Both the position numbers and the translations under genes were made by a program. Under the pieces are notes generated by a model. It was not told where the DNA came from and ran no database searches. It saw only the letters and a program-made list of their open reading frames with translations. Shown here in pieces: positions 16,857 through 26,440 of a DNA stretch of 64,000 bases. Within the stretch, counting starts at the first letter, position 1, and every line of letters starts with the position of its first letter. This stretch comes from DATFVA01 sp963747755 (GTDB lineage: Bacteria > Bacteroidota > Ignavibacteria > Ignavibacteriales > Ignavibacteriaceae): NCBI GenBank assembly GCA_963747755.1, contig CAVVGK010000014.1:620001-684000 (forward strand), written 5' to 3'.

Positions 16857-17471
16857 ATGGCAGACAAATCAAAAGTTACCGCTGGAATAACGATGGCCCT
16901 GGATGGCTTCACTGCAGGCTTAAATCAAAGTTTCGAAAAACCGTTTGGAGACAATTTCGATTCAGAGTTGCTGGATCGCTGGATGTTTGCGGAGCCGGAG
17001 AAGTATAAACACACAAAAGAAATAGACGCAATTCTTGATGCAGGCGCATTCATTATGGGCAGCAATATGTTCGGGCCCCAAGACAAGAGGGATAATCCGG
17101 AATGGAAGGGCTGGTGGGGCGATAATCCTCCTTATCATGCTCCTGTTTACGTGCTCTCCCACAAAGAGCAGACACCGATAGAAATGGAAGGTGGCACGAC
17201 GTTTATCTTTGTGTCTGACGGGATTATATCAGCACTCTCAAAAGCGAAAGAAGCAGCAGGAAATCGAGATGTGAAGATTATGGGTGGCGCGAATACCGTT
17301 AACCAATACCTGGCGGCGGGACTTATTGACGAGCTGTGGCTTCATATAGCTCCGGTGACTTTAGGCTCGGGCACCCGACTTTTTGACGGAGTGTCTGATC
17401 TCGCTCTGGAACCGGTCGAAGTAAGTGGAAGTGGTGTGGTGACACATATTAGGTACAACGTTTTAAAATAG
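16857..17471 (+). CDS. RibD C-terminal-type (dihydrofolate reductase-like) reductase
   Basis: The 204 residues match the dihydrofolate reductase-like family typified by the RibD C-terminal domain and YwjB/YyaP: VTAGITMALDGFTAG at the start, a middle part with GSNMFGP, PVYVLSHKEQ, IMGGANTVNQYLAAGLIDEL (the conserved GGxxxxxxxLxxxLIDE region) and VTLGSGTRLFDG. These proteins bind NADPH; the physiological substrate of the stand-alone forms is usually unknown. An AAGGAG ribosome site is 6 nt upstream. It follows the T9SS gene by 50 nt and may be cotranscribed. Confidence 0.85.
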   Translation: MADKSKVTAGITMALDGFTAGLNQSFEKPFGDNFDSELLDRWMFAEPEKYKHTKEIDAILDAGAFIMGSNMFGPQDKRDNPEWKGWWGDNPPYHAPVYVLSHKEQTPIEMEGGTTFIFVSDGIISALSKAKEAAGNRDVKIMGGANTVNQYLAAGLIDELWLHIAPVTLGSGTRLFDGVSDLALEPVEVSGSGVVTHIRYNVLK

Positions 17472-17835
17472 AATCTGCCGCCTGGTAATTTGAAAATTGA
17501 ATTCGAACACGTGCTCATCAAGGTATTATCAAGGTTATCCAGGTATCAGTTTCAACTGACGCGAAAGAACGATCAAATGACCTCATGGCTTTATCCGCTA
17601 TTTCTTACTTTAAAGCCTTTCCTGCCGCTCCTCCCCATTCCCAGGGCTTGAAAATAAAAAGATGATTTTGCTGAGATAAGACTGTAAAGGTAGCAATCAC
17701 TTATTCACCGGTAACTCCTGCCGGTTGTTGATTAGCAACGATAAGTAGCGTGATTACAACCAATAGTTGCGGTATTTTAATTGACTCACTGAGCCTGGCA
17801 GAATATTTTAGCGGTGTGAAATAAATAAAAGAAAG
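17472..17835. other. Intergenic region, no gene seen
   Basis: 364 bp without a credible frame. It holds only the upstream region of the Xre regulator and short imperfect repeats. Confidence 0.5.
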
Positions 17836-18774
17836 ATGTACATGGAAACTAAAACAATCGGCGGCAGAATCGCAGAAGCAAGAAAGAAAATAAATATTTC
17901 CCAGGCACAGCTTGCAAAACGGCTGTTTATTAGCGCTCAGGCGGTCGGGAAATGGGAACGCGGAGAATCGATGCCCGATATTATTACGCTTAATCGTTTA
18001 GCTGAAATATTGAGTGTCGACCTTAATTATTTTTCAGAGAATTTTCAGACGGCCGAAGATGAAACCTCCGGTATTCCAGGCACAACAGAGAGCCATGCGG
18101 AGGAAGAAAAAAGCCGCTCCTCATCTTCGGCTGATCGTGAGTTCAACACAAACTTCAGCGGACGCCGTCTCCAGCAGGTCGACCTGGCAGGTGTTACAGC
18201 GCATAAAAGGAAATTTAAAGCCAGCGCGCTCAATGGAGCCGATTTTTCAGGGGCTGATCTTACCGGCAGTTCGTTTGCGGTAAGCGATGTCCGCGAGGCT
18301 AATTTCGATAGGGCAAATCTTACAGACTGCATCCTTTCCACTATGGATCTTACAAATTCGAGTTATAATAAGTCCGTTCTCGAACGCACGGAATTCAGCA
18401 AAGTGAATCTAACCGGTGCACGGTTTACGGATATAACACTTATTGATGTTAAACTGGTGATGTCCGACCTTAGAAAAACTATCTTTGAGAACTGCATTTT
18501 TAAGGGTGTGGATTTTACGTATTCAGATTTACGGGGAGTGAATTTTGAAGGTCAGACTTTTAAGGGCGTCAGCTTTGATAAGGCTGCCCTGAATGATGCT
18601 TCGTTTAAAGGATCAATACTCCAAAATGTATCTTTTCATTCCACGTTTGCTTTAACAAATAAGTACTACCGCGGGATTAAAACGATATGCTTTGATGAAG
18701 TCAAAATGGATAAGCTCACTTATGCCGGACTACAGGAACTGGGAGCGGATCTATCAAAAGTCACTTTTATTTAA
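17836..18774 (+). CDS. Xre-family HTH regulator fused to pentapeptide repeats
   Basis: Residues about 6-62 are a helix-turn-helix of the Xre/Cro type (IAEARKKINISQAQLAKRLF, then AQAVGKWERGESMPDI and LNRLAEILSVDLNYF). After a low-complexity linker, residues about 120-290 form pentapeptide repeats of the A(D/N)LxX type (ALNGADFSGADLTGSSF, ANFDRANLTDC, SKVNLTGARF, SDLRGVNFEG), which fold as a right-handed beta helix. The pairing suggests that a ligand or DNA-mimicking helix tunes the regulator. An alternative ATG at 17842 is possible. The next gene, a DinB protein, starts 20 nt downstream. Confidence 0.85.
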   Translation: MYMETKTIGGRIAEARKKINISQAQLAKRLFISAQAVGKWERGESMPDIITLNRLAEILSVDLNYFSENFQTAEDETSGIPGTTESHAEEEKSRSSSSADREFNTNFSGRRLQQVDLAGVTAHKRKFKASALNGADFSGADLTGSSFAVSDVREANFDRANLTDCILSTMDLTNSSYNKSVLERTEFSKVNLTGARFTDITLIDVKLVMSDLRKTIFENCIFKGVDFTYSDLRGVNFEGQTFKGVSFDKAALNDASFKGSILQNVSFHSTFALTNKYYRGIKTICFDEVKMDKLTYAGLQELGADLSKVTFI

Positions 18775-18794
18775 GTACTTAAGGAGATAATATT

Positions 18795-19261
18795 TTGAAA
18801 AATCAAACTGCAAAATTGTATAGTTCTATTTTACTGGAAATGCTTGAACAAAATAAATTCACAAGTTCTTTTAGTTTTGATCAGATAAATTCAGAGAATG
18901 CCGGATATAGGCTAAATGATAAAACTGCTTCTATTGGTTTTATTTATAGACATATCGGCGAAACTATGAATACGTTCTGCCGGTTTTTAGGAATTGAAAC
19001 AGATGTTGTGAATACTACATTGGCACAAAATGATACCGGAAAAATATACGACATCGAAACAAGCCGGAAACTTGTTGTACAGGGATATACATCGCTTGAA
19101 AAATTAATAGAATTGAAACGCCTGACGAGGTTTGGCTGCATACTGTTGATACACCGTTTTTCGGAACTATCAAAAGGATCCGTCTTTTTGCACATATACT
19201 TTTTCATACCTCGCATCATTGCGGCCAAATTTCATCAGCTTTAGTCAAAGGGAAAAAATGA
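18795..19261 (+). pseudogene. DinB-family protein with one frameshift
   Basis: A TTG start with AAGGAG opens a DinB-like four-helix protein (SIGFIYRHIGETMNTFCRFL). Near 19110 the frame shifts: the old frame runs to 19244 as nonsense, while the neighbouring frame restores the family ending (IETPDEVWLHTVDTPFFGT, then LFHTSHHCGQISSALVKG) up to the TGA at 19259-19261. DinB proteins bind a metal through three histidines and include thiol transferases. The one-base loss lies next to short A/T runs and could be a sequencing error. Probably one unit with the preceding regulator. Confidence 0.7.
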
Positions 19262-19356
19262 CACCATAATTTTATGCCGTTTCCTCATTCTTCCTCACAG
19301 GATTCGGCTCATTATAATAAACAAGGATTTGAATTAATCTTGTTACGGAGGTATAT

Positions 19357-20340
19357 ATGAAGCAAAATATGAATGTTAAACAGCATCATATGATTACTGA
19401 AGAAGAAGCACAAAGGTTACTTCAGCTATCCCGTAAAGCTGAATGGGTATTTCCATCGTCTTCTGGCCGGCCAATTGCCAAAAGTATTCCGGAATGGTTA
19501 GAGAATATTAAAATTAACCGGGAGTTATTATCAGTGGCCGTTCAATTCTTCCTTGCGAAGGGCCGGCCGGATGAGGCGTATGAGCTCTCCGCAAATGTAT
19601 GGCGACTCTGGGTGCTGGAACATAAAGAGGAAGAAGGCAGATTGTTTCTTGGTACTTTATTAATCAAAAAGAATTTCCCTGAAACCCGTTATTGCGCTCT
19701 AACACTCTATGGTGACGGGCTGCTTGCTTACCGCCTTGGAGATATTGCCGCGTCCCAATATAGTAATAATGAGGCGCTGGTAATTGCTGAAAAAATAAGT
19801 GACACGGAAGCGCAGGGACTGGCTTTACTTGGACTTTCACGTACGGAATTTTCAGTAAGTAATTTTGCGCAGTCTTATAAGTATGCCGCTAAATCTCTTG
19901 AATTACTGAAGCAGCTTGGTCCGTCATATATGCAGGGTGTTCTGAATTTTGCGGGTCAGTCTGCACTCGCCCTGGGAAACTTAAATGAAGCTGAATCTTT
20001 TTTCAGACAAAGTCTTGAACTAAACCGGCAACTGGAAGATGAGACGATGTTTACTGTTGATCTTCACAATTTAGGTCACGTTGAGGTACGGCTTGGAAAA
20101 ATTGATGAAGCGGAAAGGCACTTCAATGAATGTGAGAAATTGTCAGTTGATCCGGCTGATCCTTATGGTCAGGCTTTGAACTTATTTAATAAAGCGACTA
20201 TTTCATATGCTAGAAATGATATATCAAATGCAAGATTATTTATTGATCAATCAAGAGAAATAATTGATAAAAATAAAGTCAGGCTTGCAATAGAAGATGA
20301 AACAGCGCTGAATAAGCTTGAAAAACTTTTAACAGATTAG
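19357..20340 (+). CDS. TPR-repeat protein
   Basis: 327 residues with a short helical N-terminus and then about five tetratricopeptide repeats (residues 75-310): ALTLYGDGLLAYRLGD, GLALLGLSRTEFSVSN, GVLNFAGQSALALGNLNEAE, VDLHNLGHVEVRLGKIDEAE, ALNLFNKATISYARND. It resembles the repeat part of MalT/LuxR-type large regulators but has no ATPase or DNA-binding domain. It is probably a cytoplasmic scaffold or a relic of such a regulator. The ACGGAGG ribosome site is good. Confidence 0.7.
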   Translation: MKQNMNVKQHHMITEEEAQRLLQLSRKAEWVFPSSSGRPIAKSIPEWLENIKINRELLSVAVQFFLAKGRPDEAYELSANVWRLWVLEHKEEEGRLFLGTLLIKKNFPETRYCALTLYGDGLLAYRLGDIAASQYSNNEALVIAEKISDTEAQGLALLGLSRTEFSVSNFAQSYKYAAKSLELLKQLGPSYMQGVLNFAGQSALALGNLNEAESFFRQSLELNRQLEDETMFTVDLHNLGHVEVRLGKIDEAERHFNECEKLSVDPADPYGQALNLFNKATISYARNDISNARLFIDQSREIIDKNKVRLAIEDETALNKLEKLLTD

Positions 20341-20490
20341 TGCCTTTTGCTAATACAAGCCTTCTATTATCTGGCAATTTACGTGTAAAAGAAATTCGAT
20401 TTACGTAGTACCACTGATTCATAAACCCCACGGTTCAATTAGATTAAAAACGAATCAAAAATGTTTTTAACTAAATAGAAGGAGTAAGCA

Positions 20491-20934
20491 ATGGAAAGGA
20501 CGAATAGATGGGAACAGGCAGAACAAAACAAAAACATGATCCGCCGTGTTGTTGATGAGATCTGGAATAAGGGAAAATTTGACGAAATTGACGAACTTGT
20601 TACAGCTGATTTCGTTATACACACTGCAAGACCAGGAAATGAACTAAAAGGACCGAAACAGGTTAAAGAATATTATACAAAGCTGCACGAAGCTTTTCCC
20701 GATATCCGGTTCACCATTACCGATCAGATCGCGGAAGAAGATAAGGTAGTCACCCATTTCAATGTGCAGGCTACTCACAAAGGAGACTTTAACGGCATAC
20801 CTGCCACAGGCAAAAAAGTAAATTTCACAGGAATTGATATCGACAAAATATCCGACGGCAAATTTGTTGAATGCTGGACAAAAATGGATGAACTCGGTTT
20901 AATGCAGCAATTGGGTGTCGTTCCTTCAGAGTGA
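20491..20934 (+). CDS. SnoaL-like polyketide cyclase/ester cyclase family protein
   Basis: 147 residues with the NTF2-like fold of SnoaL-type proteins: NKNMIRRVVDEIWNKGKFDE, then LVTADFVIHTARPG, GPKQVKEYYTKLHEAFPDI, a beta sheet with HFNVQATHKGDFNGIPATGK and an ending ECWTKMDELGLMQQLG. Family members in ordinary bacteria are often of unknown substrate. An AAGGAG site precedes the ATG. The gene stands alone and converges with the next one. Confidence 0.8.
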   Translation: MERTNRWEQAEQNKNMIRRVVDEIWNKGKFDEIDELVTADFVIHTARPGNELKGPKQVKEYYTKLHEAFPDIRFTITDQIAEEDKVVTHFNVQATHKGDFNGIPATGKKVNFTGIDIDKISDGKFVECWTKMDELGLMQQLGVVPSE

Positions 20935-20979
20935 AGAAAATGATATAAGTTATCTCTGAAAAGTACCTTGTAGTGGCCA

Positions 20980-22215
20980 TTACATTTCTCTGATTAGCGG
21001 ACGGGTGAAATCTATCAGGGAAATCCCAAACCGCAGCATACCGCCTGACATAATGGGATTGCTCCCGATGAACTGGTAATAATCGATTCCTAACCTTACA
21101 CCGGAGTACGACCGCATACTGCTTTTTATAAATATGCTGTAAAGATCCAATTTGATGTCCAGGATTATTCCGAACTGAATTACGGCTTCTTTCATTAAAA
21201 GATCTCCGCCGGCTTTCTCTTTCTCTGCGTCGACGATACTTATGTTTATTCCTCCGATACCTATGTGCGGAACGATCTTAAATGACGGCGATTCTTCGAC
21301 AACCAGACCGGAGGTGATTGAATATGTGTAGTAATTTAGACTAATATCTTTATTCCAGGTTCTTGCCTCATAGCTAAAAGGTTTTCTTGTCTTCGCGGGA
21401 ATCCCGACTTCTGCCCCAAGTTCAAATAAAAAACTTCCCCAGCTGATATCTAGTCCCGCTCCCAGGGAAGCTTCCGGGTTAAGGTACTCTCCTGCAGTGC
21501 TCTGAGGAATCAGGGCGCCAGCACTCAGGTGATATCCAAGACCGAGATCGCTTGGCCTGTATACGTAACGAAAATGTTCCCTGACGAACGGCACAAAACG
21601 TGAGTTATTATAAGCGGCAAGAAATTCTACGGCCCTCGGCGTAAGATCTTTCTCAAGGAAGTCCCGATCTTCCTTCGCCACTTCCAGCTCATCTCTCACC
21701 CATCCCTCCTCCGGTGCACCATTGATAAACCAGTCGAAGAACAATATCAGGTAGTCATGCCTTTCTCTGTCGGATACCAGGGAATCGATCTGTTCGATCA
21801 GAGCAGATCTGTTTTCCATTGAGATCACAGTTAATTCCATTTCAAGATCATCTTCAAGAGGAACAAGTTTATCTTCTTCATATTCAATAGACTCGGCTAG
21901 GTAGACAATATCGTACTCACCGAACCAGTAGCCTAATAGTATTTTTTCAAAAGGCCGGAATGGCTGGAACCTTGTATTACTGTATTTCTGTACTGCCGAA
22001 TGATACGCCTCAAATGCTCCGGCTGTATTACCTGCCTTAAGACTGCTGAAAATGTAATTGCGTGTTAGCTGTATAAACATCTGGTCGGATTCTATCCCCT
22101 TCGATGTTTTGTACCGAATGCCTGAACTGTCTTGCTGCGCCGGAATAGTAAGGGGAATTAAAAGTAAGAAGGTAAGGTAGAAAAGCCGCCTTCTTAATGA
22201 ATATTTATTGTTCAT
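20980..22215 (-). CDS. Exported protein of unknown function, possible outer-membrane barrel
   Basis: 411 residues with a signal peptide (LTFLLLIPLTIPAQ, cleavage near residue 27). Residues 30-215 are helical and charged. From about 225 the chain is beta-rich with glycine and aromatic strands (LGLGYHLSAGALIPQS, LGAGLDISWGSFLFELGAEV, IVPHIGIGGINISIV, VRLGIDYYQFIGSNPI), suggesting a barrel, though it does not end in Phe. I recognise no family. The gene stands alone, convergent with the SnoaL-like gene. Confidence 0.5.
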   Translation of the reverse strand: MNNKYSLRRRLFYLTFLLLIPLTIPAQQDSSGIRYKTSKGIESDQMFIQLTRNYIFSSLKAGNTAGAFEAYHSAVQKYSNTRFQPFRPFEKILLGYWFGEYDIVYLAESIEYEEDKLVPLEDDLEMELTVISMENRSALIEQIDSLVSDRERHDYLILFFDWFINGAPEEGWVRDELEVAKEDRDFLEKDLTPRAVEFLAAYNNSRFVPFVREHFRYVYRPSDLGLGYHLSAGALIPQSTAGEYLNPEASLGAGLDISWGSFLFELGAEVGIPAKTRKPFSYEARTWNKDISLNYYTYSITSGLVVEESPSFKIVPHIGIGGINISIVDAEKEKAGGDLLMKEAVIQFGIILDIKLDLYSIFIKSSMRSYSGVRLGIDYYQFIGSNPIMSGGMLRFGISLIDFTRPLIREM

Positions 22216-22645
22216 TTCAATTCTCCGAAATGACTTTTCATTTTCTGAGATATAAGATTGAACAATTAAAAATGTTTGTTGTCATAAAATTGTAAAAATC
22301 CCTTAAAACGGCGCAGATAGCGTGTTCAGCTCTCTTAATAGGCTCCGTGTCGGGATTGTCCGGCTTAAAACCAAAATTTTTTTATATAGTGACGTAAATC
22401 TCTATTCTTTCATTTTTTGGGTGTTTCTATTATTGTGCTGCCATTAGCAAAATGATCCTTTAGGATAATGATGATTTTAAGTGAAAATGAAATGAAAAGA
22501 GATTATATTAATTAATAACCGGAGTGCTGCTTAACATTTGTACCTGTGGCGCCGTCCGTTGTTTGTTTATGGTTGTTTCCCGGCTTTCCAATTGTGGGAG
22601 CTGTAATGTCTTGATAGCAGCTATTTCCGGCATGGGTTGATTATT
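22216..22645. other. Intergenic region between divergent genes
   Basis: 430 bp upstream of both the exported protein and the sensor kinase. It carries the second copy of the intergenic repeat (22392-22422). No gene was seen. Confidence 0.5.
22392..22422 (+). repeat. Intergenic repeat, copy 2
   Basis: Matches 13316-13344 (core CTCTATTCTTTCATTTTT), with one more T before GGGT. Confidence 0.7.
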
Positions 22646-25633
22646 ATGACCAGGAAAATATTTTTATTGATTGTGATTTTGGCGGCCTTCTTTACTGAAG
22701 TATATCCCCAGGTGTACTACTTTAAAAAATACACGACTGCCGACGGCCTTGTGCAGGGAACAATAAAGGCAATCTGTCAGGATTCATTCGGGAGAATGTG
22801 GTTTGGTACCGCGGAGGGAATCAGTATCTATGACGGGACTGAATTCCATAATTATGGAGCGGCTGAAAATTATTCCGCTCCTGTGGCAACCTGTTTTTAT
22901 GAAACAGACCCCGGTACCATGCTGGTTGGAACAATTGGAGAAGGCATATTGGTGTTTAAAAAACCCCGGTATAAGCCTGACACCGTGGCTGCTGTATTAA
23001 AGGATACTGACTATGTTCTTGATCCATCTATAAGTTCAATTGTTAGGGGACCCGATGACAGGCTCTGGATAAGCAGTGATAAGGGGTTATCGATCTGGGA
23101 ACTGGTAAATGGCAGTATTAAAAAAGTCACTCACAAAAAGCATTTCGGAAAATTTGAAGCTCTGAGTGTAAATCAAATAGTCTTTAATAAAGAAAATTCA
23201 CTTTACCTGGCCTCCGAAGAGGGATTGATTGAAGAGAAGCATGGGCAATTTAAAAGAATAACTTCAGGATTATTTAAACCTGATGCACCGGTTTTCAGGG
23301 TTTTTTGTGACAGCGAAGATAGAATTTGGTTCTCCACTCTTCAGGGATTGTTCAATTTGAAAGATGATGTCATTGTCGGCTTTAGTAATGCACACCCGGA
23401 TATTGACAATACCGTGATTGCTTTTTTGGAAACCGGAACAAATGGTCTGCTGTTCGGAGGGTATGGAAAACTCTTTAAATATAATGATGACTCCTTCGAA
23501 GTAATAGGAGAATCGAATGGCTTGACTGAAAAGACTATTATCTGCCTCTATTCAGACAGGGAAAAAAACCTGTGGATCGGTTCACTGGAAGGAGTAAGTA
23601 AACTTACAGAACATAATTTGAAGATCGTGCCTAATGGAAGTTCGTCTACTATCTATTCTAAATTAAAAGTAATAAATGGCAGGCTTCTTATTGGTTCGAA
23701 CAACGGACTGCTTGAAATCAAAAATTATTCGTTGGAACCATCGCCTCTCTCATCCGGTCTGCCGGAAATTCTGATCCGGGATTTCGTTGCCCGGGGAGAT
23801 ACTTTCTGGTTTGCAACACCGGAAGGAATTTATTACAAATTCAATGACAGGATAGGACACTTAACTACTGACGATGGACTCCCGCACAATGTTGTTTATG
23901 AAATGAGTCCGGATTTGCAAAACAGATTGTGGGTTGCAACCCAGGCAGGAGCTGCATATATATATAAAGGGAGAGTTTATAACTTTAAAGACAGAATTGA
24001 ACATCCATGGATTTATTCTGATCCTGAAAGCAGGCGTACGCTTACCGGTGTAAGCATAAGAAAAATATTGCCTGACAAAAAGGGAAACATCTGGATTGGT
24101 TCGTGGGATATGGGTTTGATCAGGATTTATAAAGATTCGGTATTCAGATTTACATCAAATGACGGGCTCACGGATGTGCACATCAGGGGGTTAAATCTTG
24201 ACAACCGGAATAACCTGTGGATCGGAACGCGATATGGCGGTGTTTTTAAATATGATGGACATAGTTTCTCCCGGCTTTCTATGAAAGATGGCCTGAATAG
24301 TAATTGGACCTTCTCCATTGTTCAGGATAAGTACAATGATTACTGGGTTACAACTGCAAATGGAATTTCAAAGTATTCTAATCATAAATTTACCGGTATA
24401 AGCGCCAGTGAAGGAATAAGCAGTACTGAGGTTGCAATTGCCGTAGAATATAAAAATGAAATTTGGTTTAACTCCGGGAGTCAGATTATTGCTTACGATA
24501 TCCGGAACGATCCGGCTGAAGAAATAACTCCAAAAGTACTTATTAAAGAAGTCAGGATTCTGGATGGAGAACTCCCTTCAGAGGAGAACCGGAATGGTTT
24601 ACCGGGTAAAGCCCGTATAAATCTATCCTCAAATATCCCGGATAATGCACCCTCAATTCTGGATTATTCGATGAACACAATATCTATCGAGTTTGCGGGT
24701 TTAAGTTTTAAGGATGAGTCTCAGATAAGGTATGATTATATTCTTGAAGGATTCGATAATAAATGGACAAAATCTACAAAGCGCAACTATGTCAATTATA
24801 CTCACCTGCCGTCCGGAGATTATAAATTTGTGGTCTATTCAGTAAATATGGAAGGAATAAAAAGCGGAAGACCGGCGGTTTTCGCATTCAGTATCCAGTC
24901 CCCTTTTTGGCTGAGGTGGTGGTTTATAACCGGTTCAATTATATTTTTTATCCTTGCGGTTTCATCCGTCAATTATCTTATTTATAATTATAAAATACGC
25001 CAGACAGTTAAACTTGAAAAACTAAGAACAAAAATCTCTACAGATCTTCATGATGAAGTTGGTACAGGGCTTTCAAGTATTGCAATCTTTTCAGAGCTTA
25101 TAAAAAAAGAACTTGATAATAATCCCGTAAGAACGGGTGAAATGTTTGAAAGGATTGAAAACACTTCGCGTAACTTAATTGATAAAATGAGCGATATCGT
25201 CTGGGCAATCAATCCTGACAACGACAGGCTCGAAGATGCTATTCTAAAACTAAAGGAATTTTCTGTTAAATTGCTTGAATCACGCGGCGTTGAAGTAAAA
25301 ATGAATATTCCGCAGAATGTATATAATACAAGCTTATCTATGGAGGTAAGAAGCAATCTCTTAAGGATTTTTAAAGAGATAGTAACAAACGCAGCCAAGT
25401 ATTCATCGGCCGGAACAATCAATATAAATCTTCTTACAAGACATAGTGGAGGTAAAGAATTTCTTGATCTTGAAGTAATTGACGATGGTGTTGGTTTTGA
25501 TGCTTCAAAAGCAACAGCTGGAAACGGATTGAAGAATATCAAACGGCGCGCGCAGGATATCAATGGTAATCTGATGGTTGACTCGTCATTTGGCAAAGGC
25601 ACAAAAATATTATTGGAAATAGAACTACACTAA
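22646..25633 (+). CDS. Sensor histidine kinase with two-component propeller sensor domain
   Basis: About 995 residues from the ATG at 22646 (TTG 22637 is an alternative). A signal peptide (FLLIVILAAFFTEVYPQ) leads into a periplasmic double beta-propeller of Reg_prop repeats with the usual W(F/I)GT/S-x-x-G motifs (MWFGTAEGISIYDG, NLWIGSLEGVSKL, NLWIGTRYGGVFKYDG), then a Y_Y_Y domain (SIEFAGLSF to VVYSVNMEG), one transmembrane helix (WFITGSIIFFILAVSSVNYL, about residue 765) and a cytoplasmic kinase. The H box is of the HisKA_3 type (DLHDEVGTGLSSIAIFSEL) and the ATP site has EIVTNAAKYS, DDGVGFD and GNGLKNIKRRA. It pairs with the response regulator 76 nt downstream. The ligand is unknown; relatives sense glycans or other extracellular compounds. 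Confidence 0.9.
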   Translation: MTRKIFLLIVILAAFFTEVYPQVYYFKKYTTADGLVQGTIKAICQDSFGRMWFGTAEGISIYDGTEFHNYGAAENYSAPVATCFYETDPGTMLVGTIGEGILVFKKPRYKPDTVAAVLKDTDYVLDPSISSIVRGPDDRLWISSDKGLSIWELVNGSIKKVTHKKHFGKFEALSVNQIVFNKENSLYLASEEGLIEEKHGQFKRITSGLFKPDAPVFRVFCDSEDRIWFSTLQGLFNLKDDVIVGFSNAHPDIDNTVIAFLETGTNGLLFGGYGKLFKYNDDSFEVIGESNGLTEKTIICLYSDREKNLWIGSLEGVSKLTEHNLKIVPNGSSSTIYSKLKVINGRLLIGSNNGLLEIKNYSLEPSPLSSGLPEILIRDFVARGDTFWFATPEGIYYKFNDRIGHLTTDDGLPHNVVYEMSPDLQNRLWVATQAGAAYIYKGRVYNFKDRIEHPWIYSDPESRRTLTGVSIRKILPDKKGNIWIGSWDMGLIRIYKDSVFRFTSNDGLTDVHIRGLNLDNRNNLWIGTRYGGVFKYDGHSFSRLSMKDGLNSNWTFSIVQDKYNDYWVTTANGISKYSNHKFTGISASEGISSTEVAIAVEYKNEIWFNSGSQIIAYDIRNDPAEEITPKVLIKEVRILDGELPSEENRNGLPGKARINLSSNIPDNAPSILDYSMNTISIEFAGLSFKDESQIRYDYILEGFDNKWTKSTKRNYVNYTHLPSGDYKFVVYSVNMEGIKSGRPAVFAFSIQSPFWLRWWFITGSIIFFILAVSSVNYLIYNYKIRQTVKLEKLRTKISTDLHDEVGTGLSSIAIFSELIKKELDNNPVRTGEMFERIENTSRNLIDKMSDIVWAINPDNDRLEDAILKLKEFSVKLLESRGVEVKMNIPQNVYNTSLSMEVRSNLLRIFKEIVTNAAKYSSAGTININLLTRHSGGKEFLDLEVIDDGVGFDASKATAGNGLKNIKRRAQDINGNLMVDSSFGKGTKILLEIELH

Positions 25634-25709
25634 ATCACATCTTTATGCGATTGCCCGGCGGCTTTTAATTAAATAAAATGAATGTAAATTTTTAAATAAT
25701 TCAAAAATA

Positions 25710-26351
25710 ATGGAACCTGAAATTATATCGGTCATAATAGTGGAAGATGACGTTCAGATCCGTGAAGGTATCAGCACACTGCTAAGTTCCACGGATGGCT
25801 TTAAGCTTACCGGGGCTTACGAAAATTGCGCGGGATTATTAAAAGAAATAAAAAATAATCTTCCGGATGTTATTTTGATGGACATTGGTATGCAGGGTAT
25901 GAACGGAATAGAATGTGTTAAAAAAATTACTGCCGGGTATTCAGGTCTTAAAATAATTATGCTTACAGTGTATGAAGAGGAACAAAAGATTTTTGATTCA
26001 CTCCGTGCGGGAGCCTCCGGCTATATTTTAAAAAGTTCTTCTTTGCAGGAGATTCTTTCATCTGTAAGAGAGGTAATGTCAGGGGGTGGACCAATGTCTC
26101 CGGTAGTTGCTAAAAAAGTCCTGAACTTCTTTAATCTGGGCGGAAGGAAAAAATTGGAGTTAAATTTGACAAACAGAGAAGTTGAGATACTTAAAGAACT
26201 TGTGGACGGACAAAGTTATAAGAAAATATCCGGAAAACTTTTCATCAGTCTCGATACTGTAAGATCTCACATTAAAAGCGTATATCAGAAACTCCATGTA
26301 AACTCCAAATCAGAAGCCGTTGCCAGAGCCCTGAAAGAAAACCTTCTCTAA
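25710..26351 (+). CDS. NarL/FixJ-type response regulator
   Basis: 213 residues: a receiver domain with the acidic pair in VIIVEDD, the phospho-acceptor Asp in VILMDIGMQGMNG (about residue 56), Thr and Lys in IIMLTVYEE and GYILKSSS, and a LuxR-type helix-turn-helix (LTNREVEILKELVDGQSYK, then ISLDTVRSHIKSVYQKL). It follows the sensor kinase gene and should be its partner. Its target genes may include the lipoprotein and T9SS genes just downstream, which is an inference from position only. Confidence 0.93.
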   Translation: MEPEIISVIIVEDDVQIREGISTLLSSTDGFKLTGAYENCAGLLKEIKNNLPDVILMDIGMQGMNGIECVKKITAGYSGLKIIMLTVYEEEQKIFDSLRAGASGYILKSSSLQEILSSVREVMSGGGPMSPVVAKKVLNFFNLGGRKKLELNLTNREVEILKELVDGQSYKKISGKLFISLDTVRSHIKSVYQKLHVNSKSEAVARALKENLL

Positions 26352-26440
26352 GCCTTTCTGAAAAATTCACATATTTGTGTGATTGTGCCCTATACCTCTC
26401 CGCCTTATTTTCACTTAAAAAATAATATTAGGAGAATCTT

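Noticed and set aside
25048..25602. Long minus-strand frame inside the sensor kinase gene
   Set aside because: It lies opposite intact kinase motifs and is serine/leucine-rich as expected for an antisense shadow.
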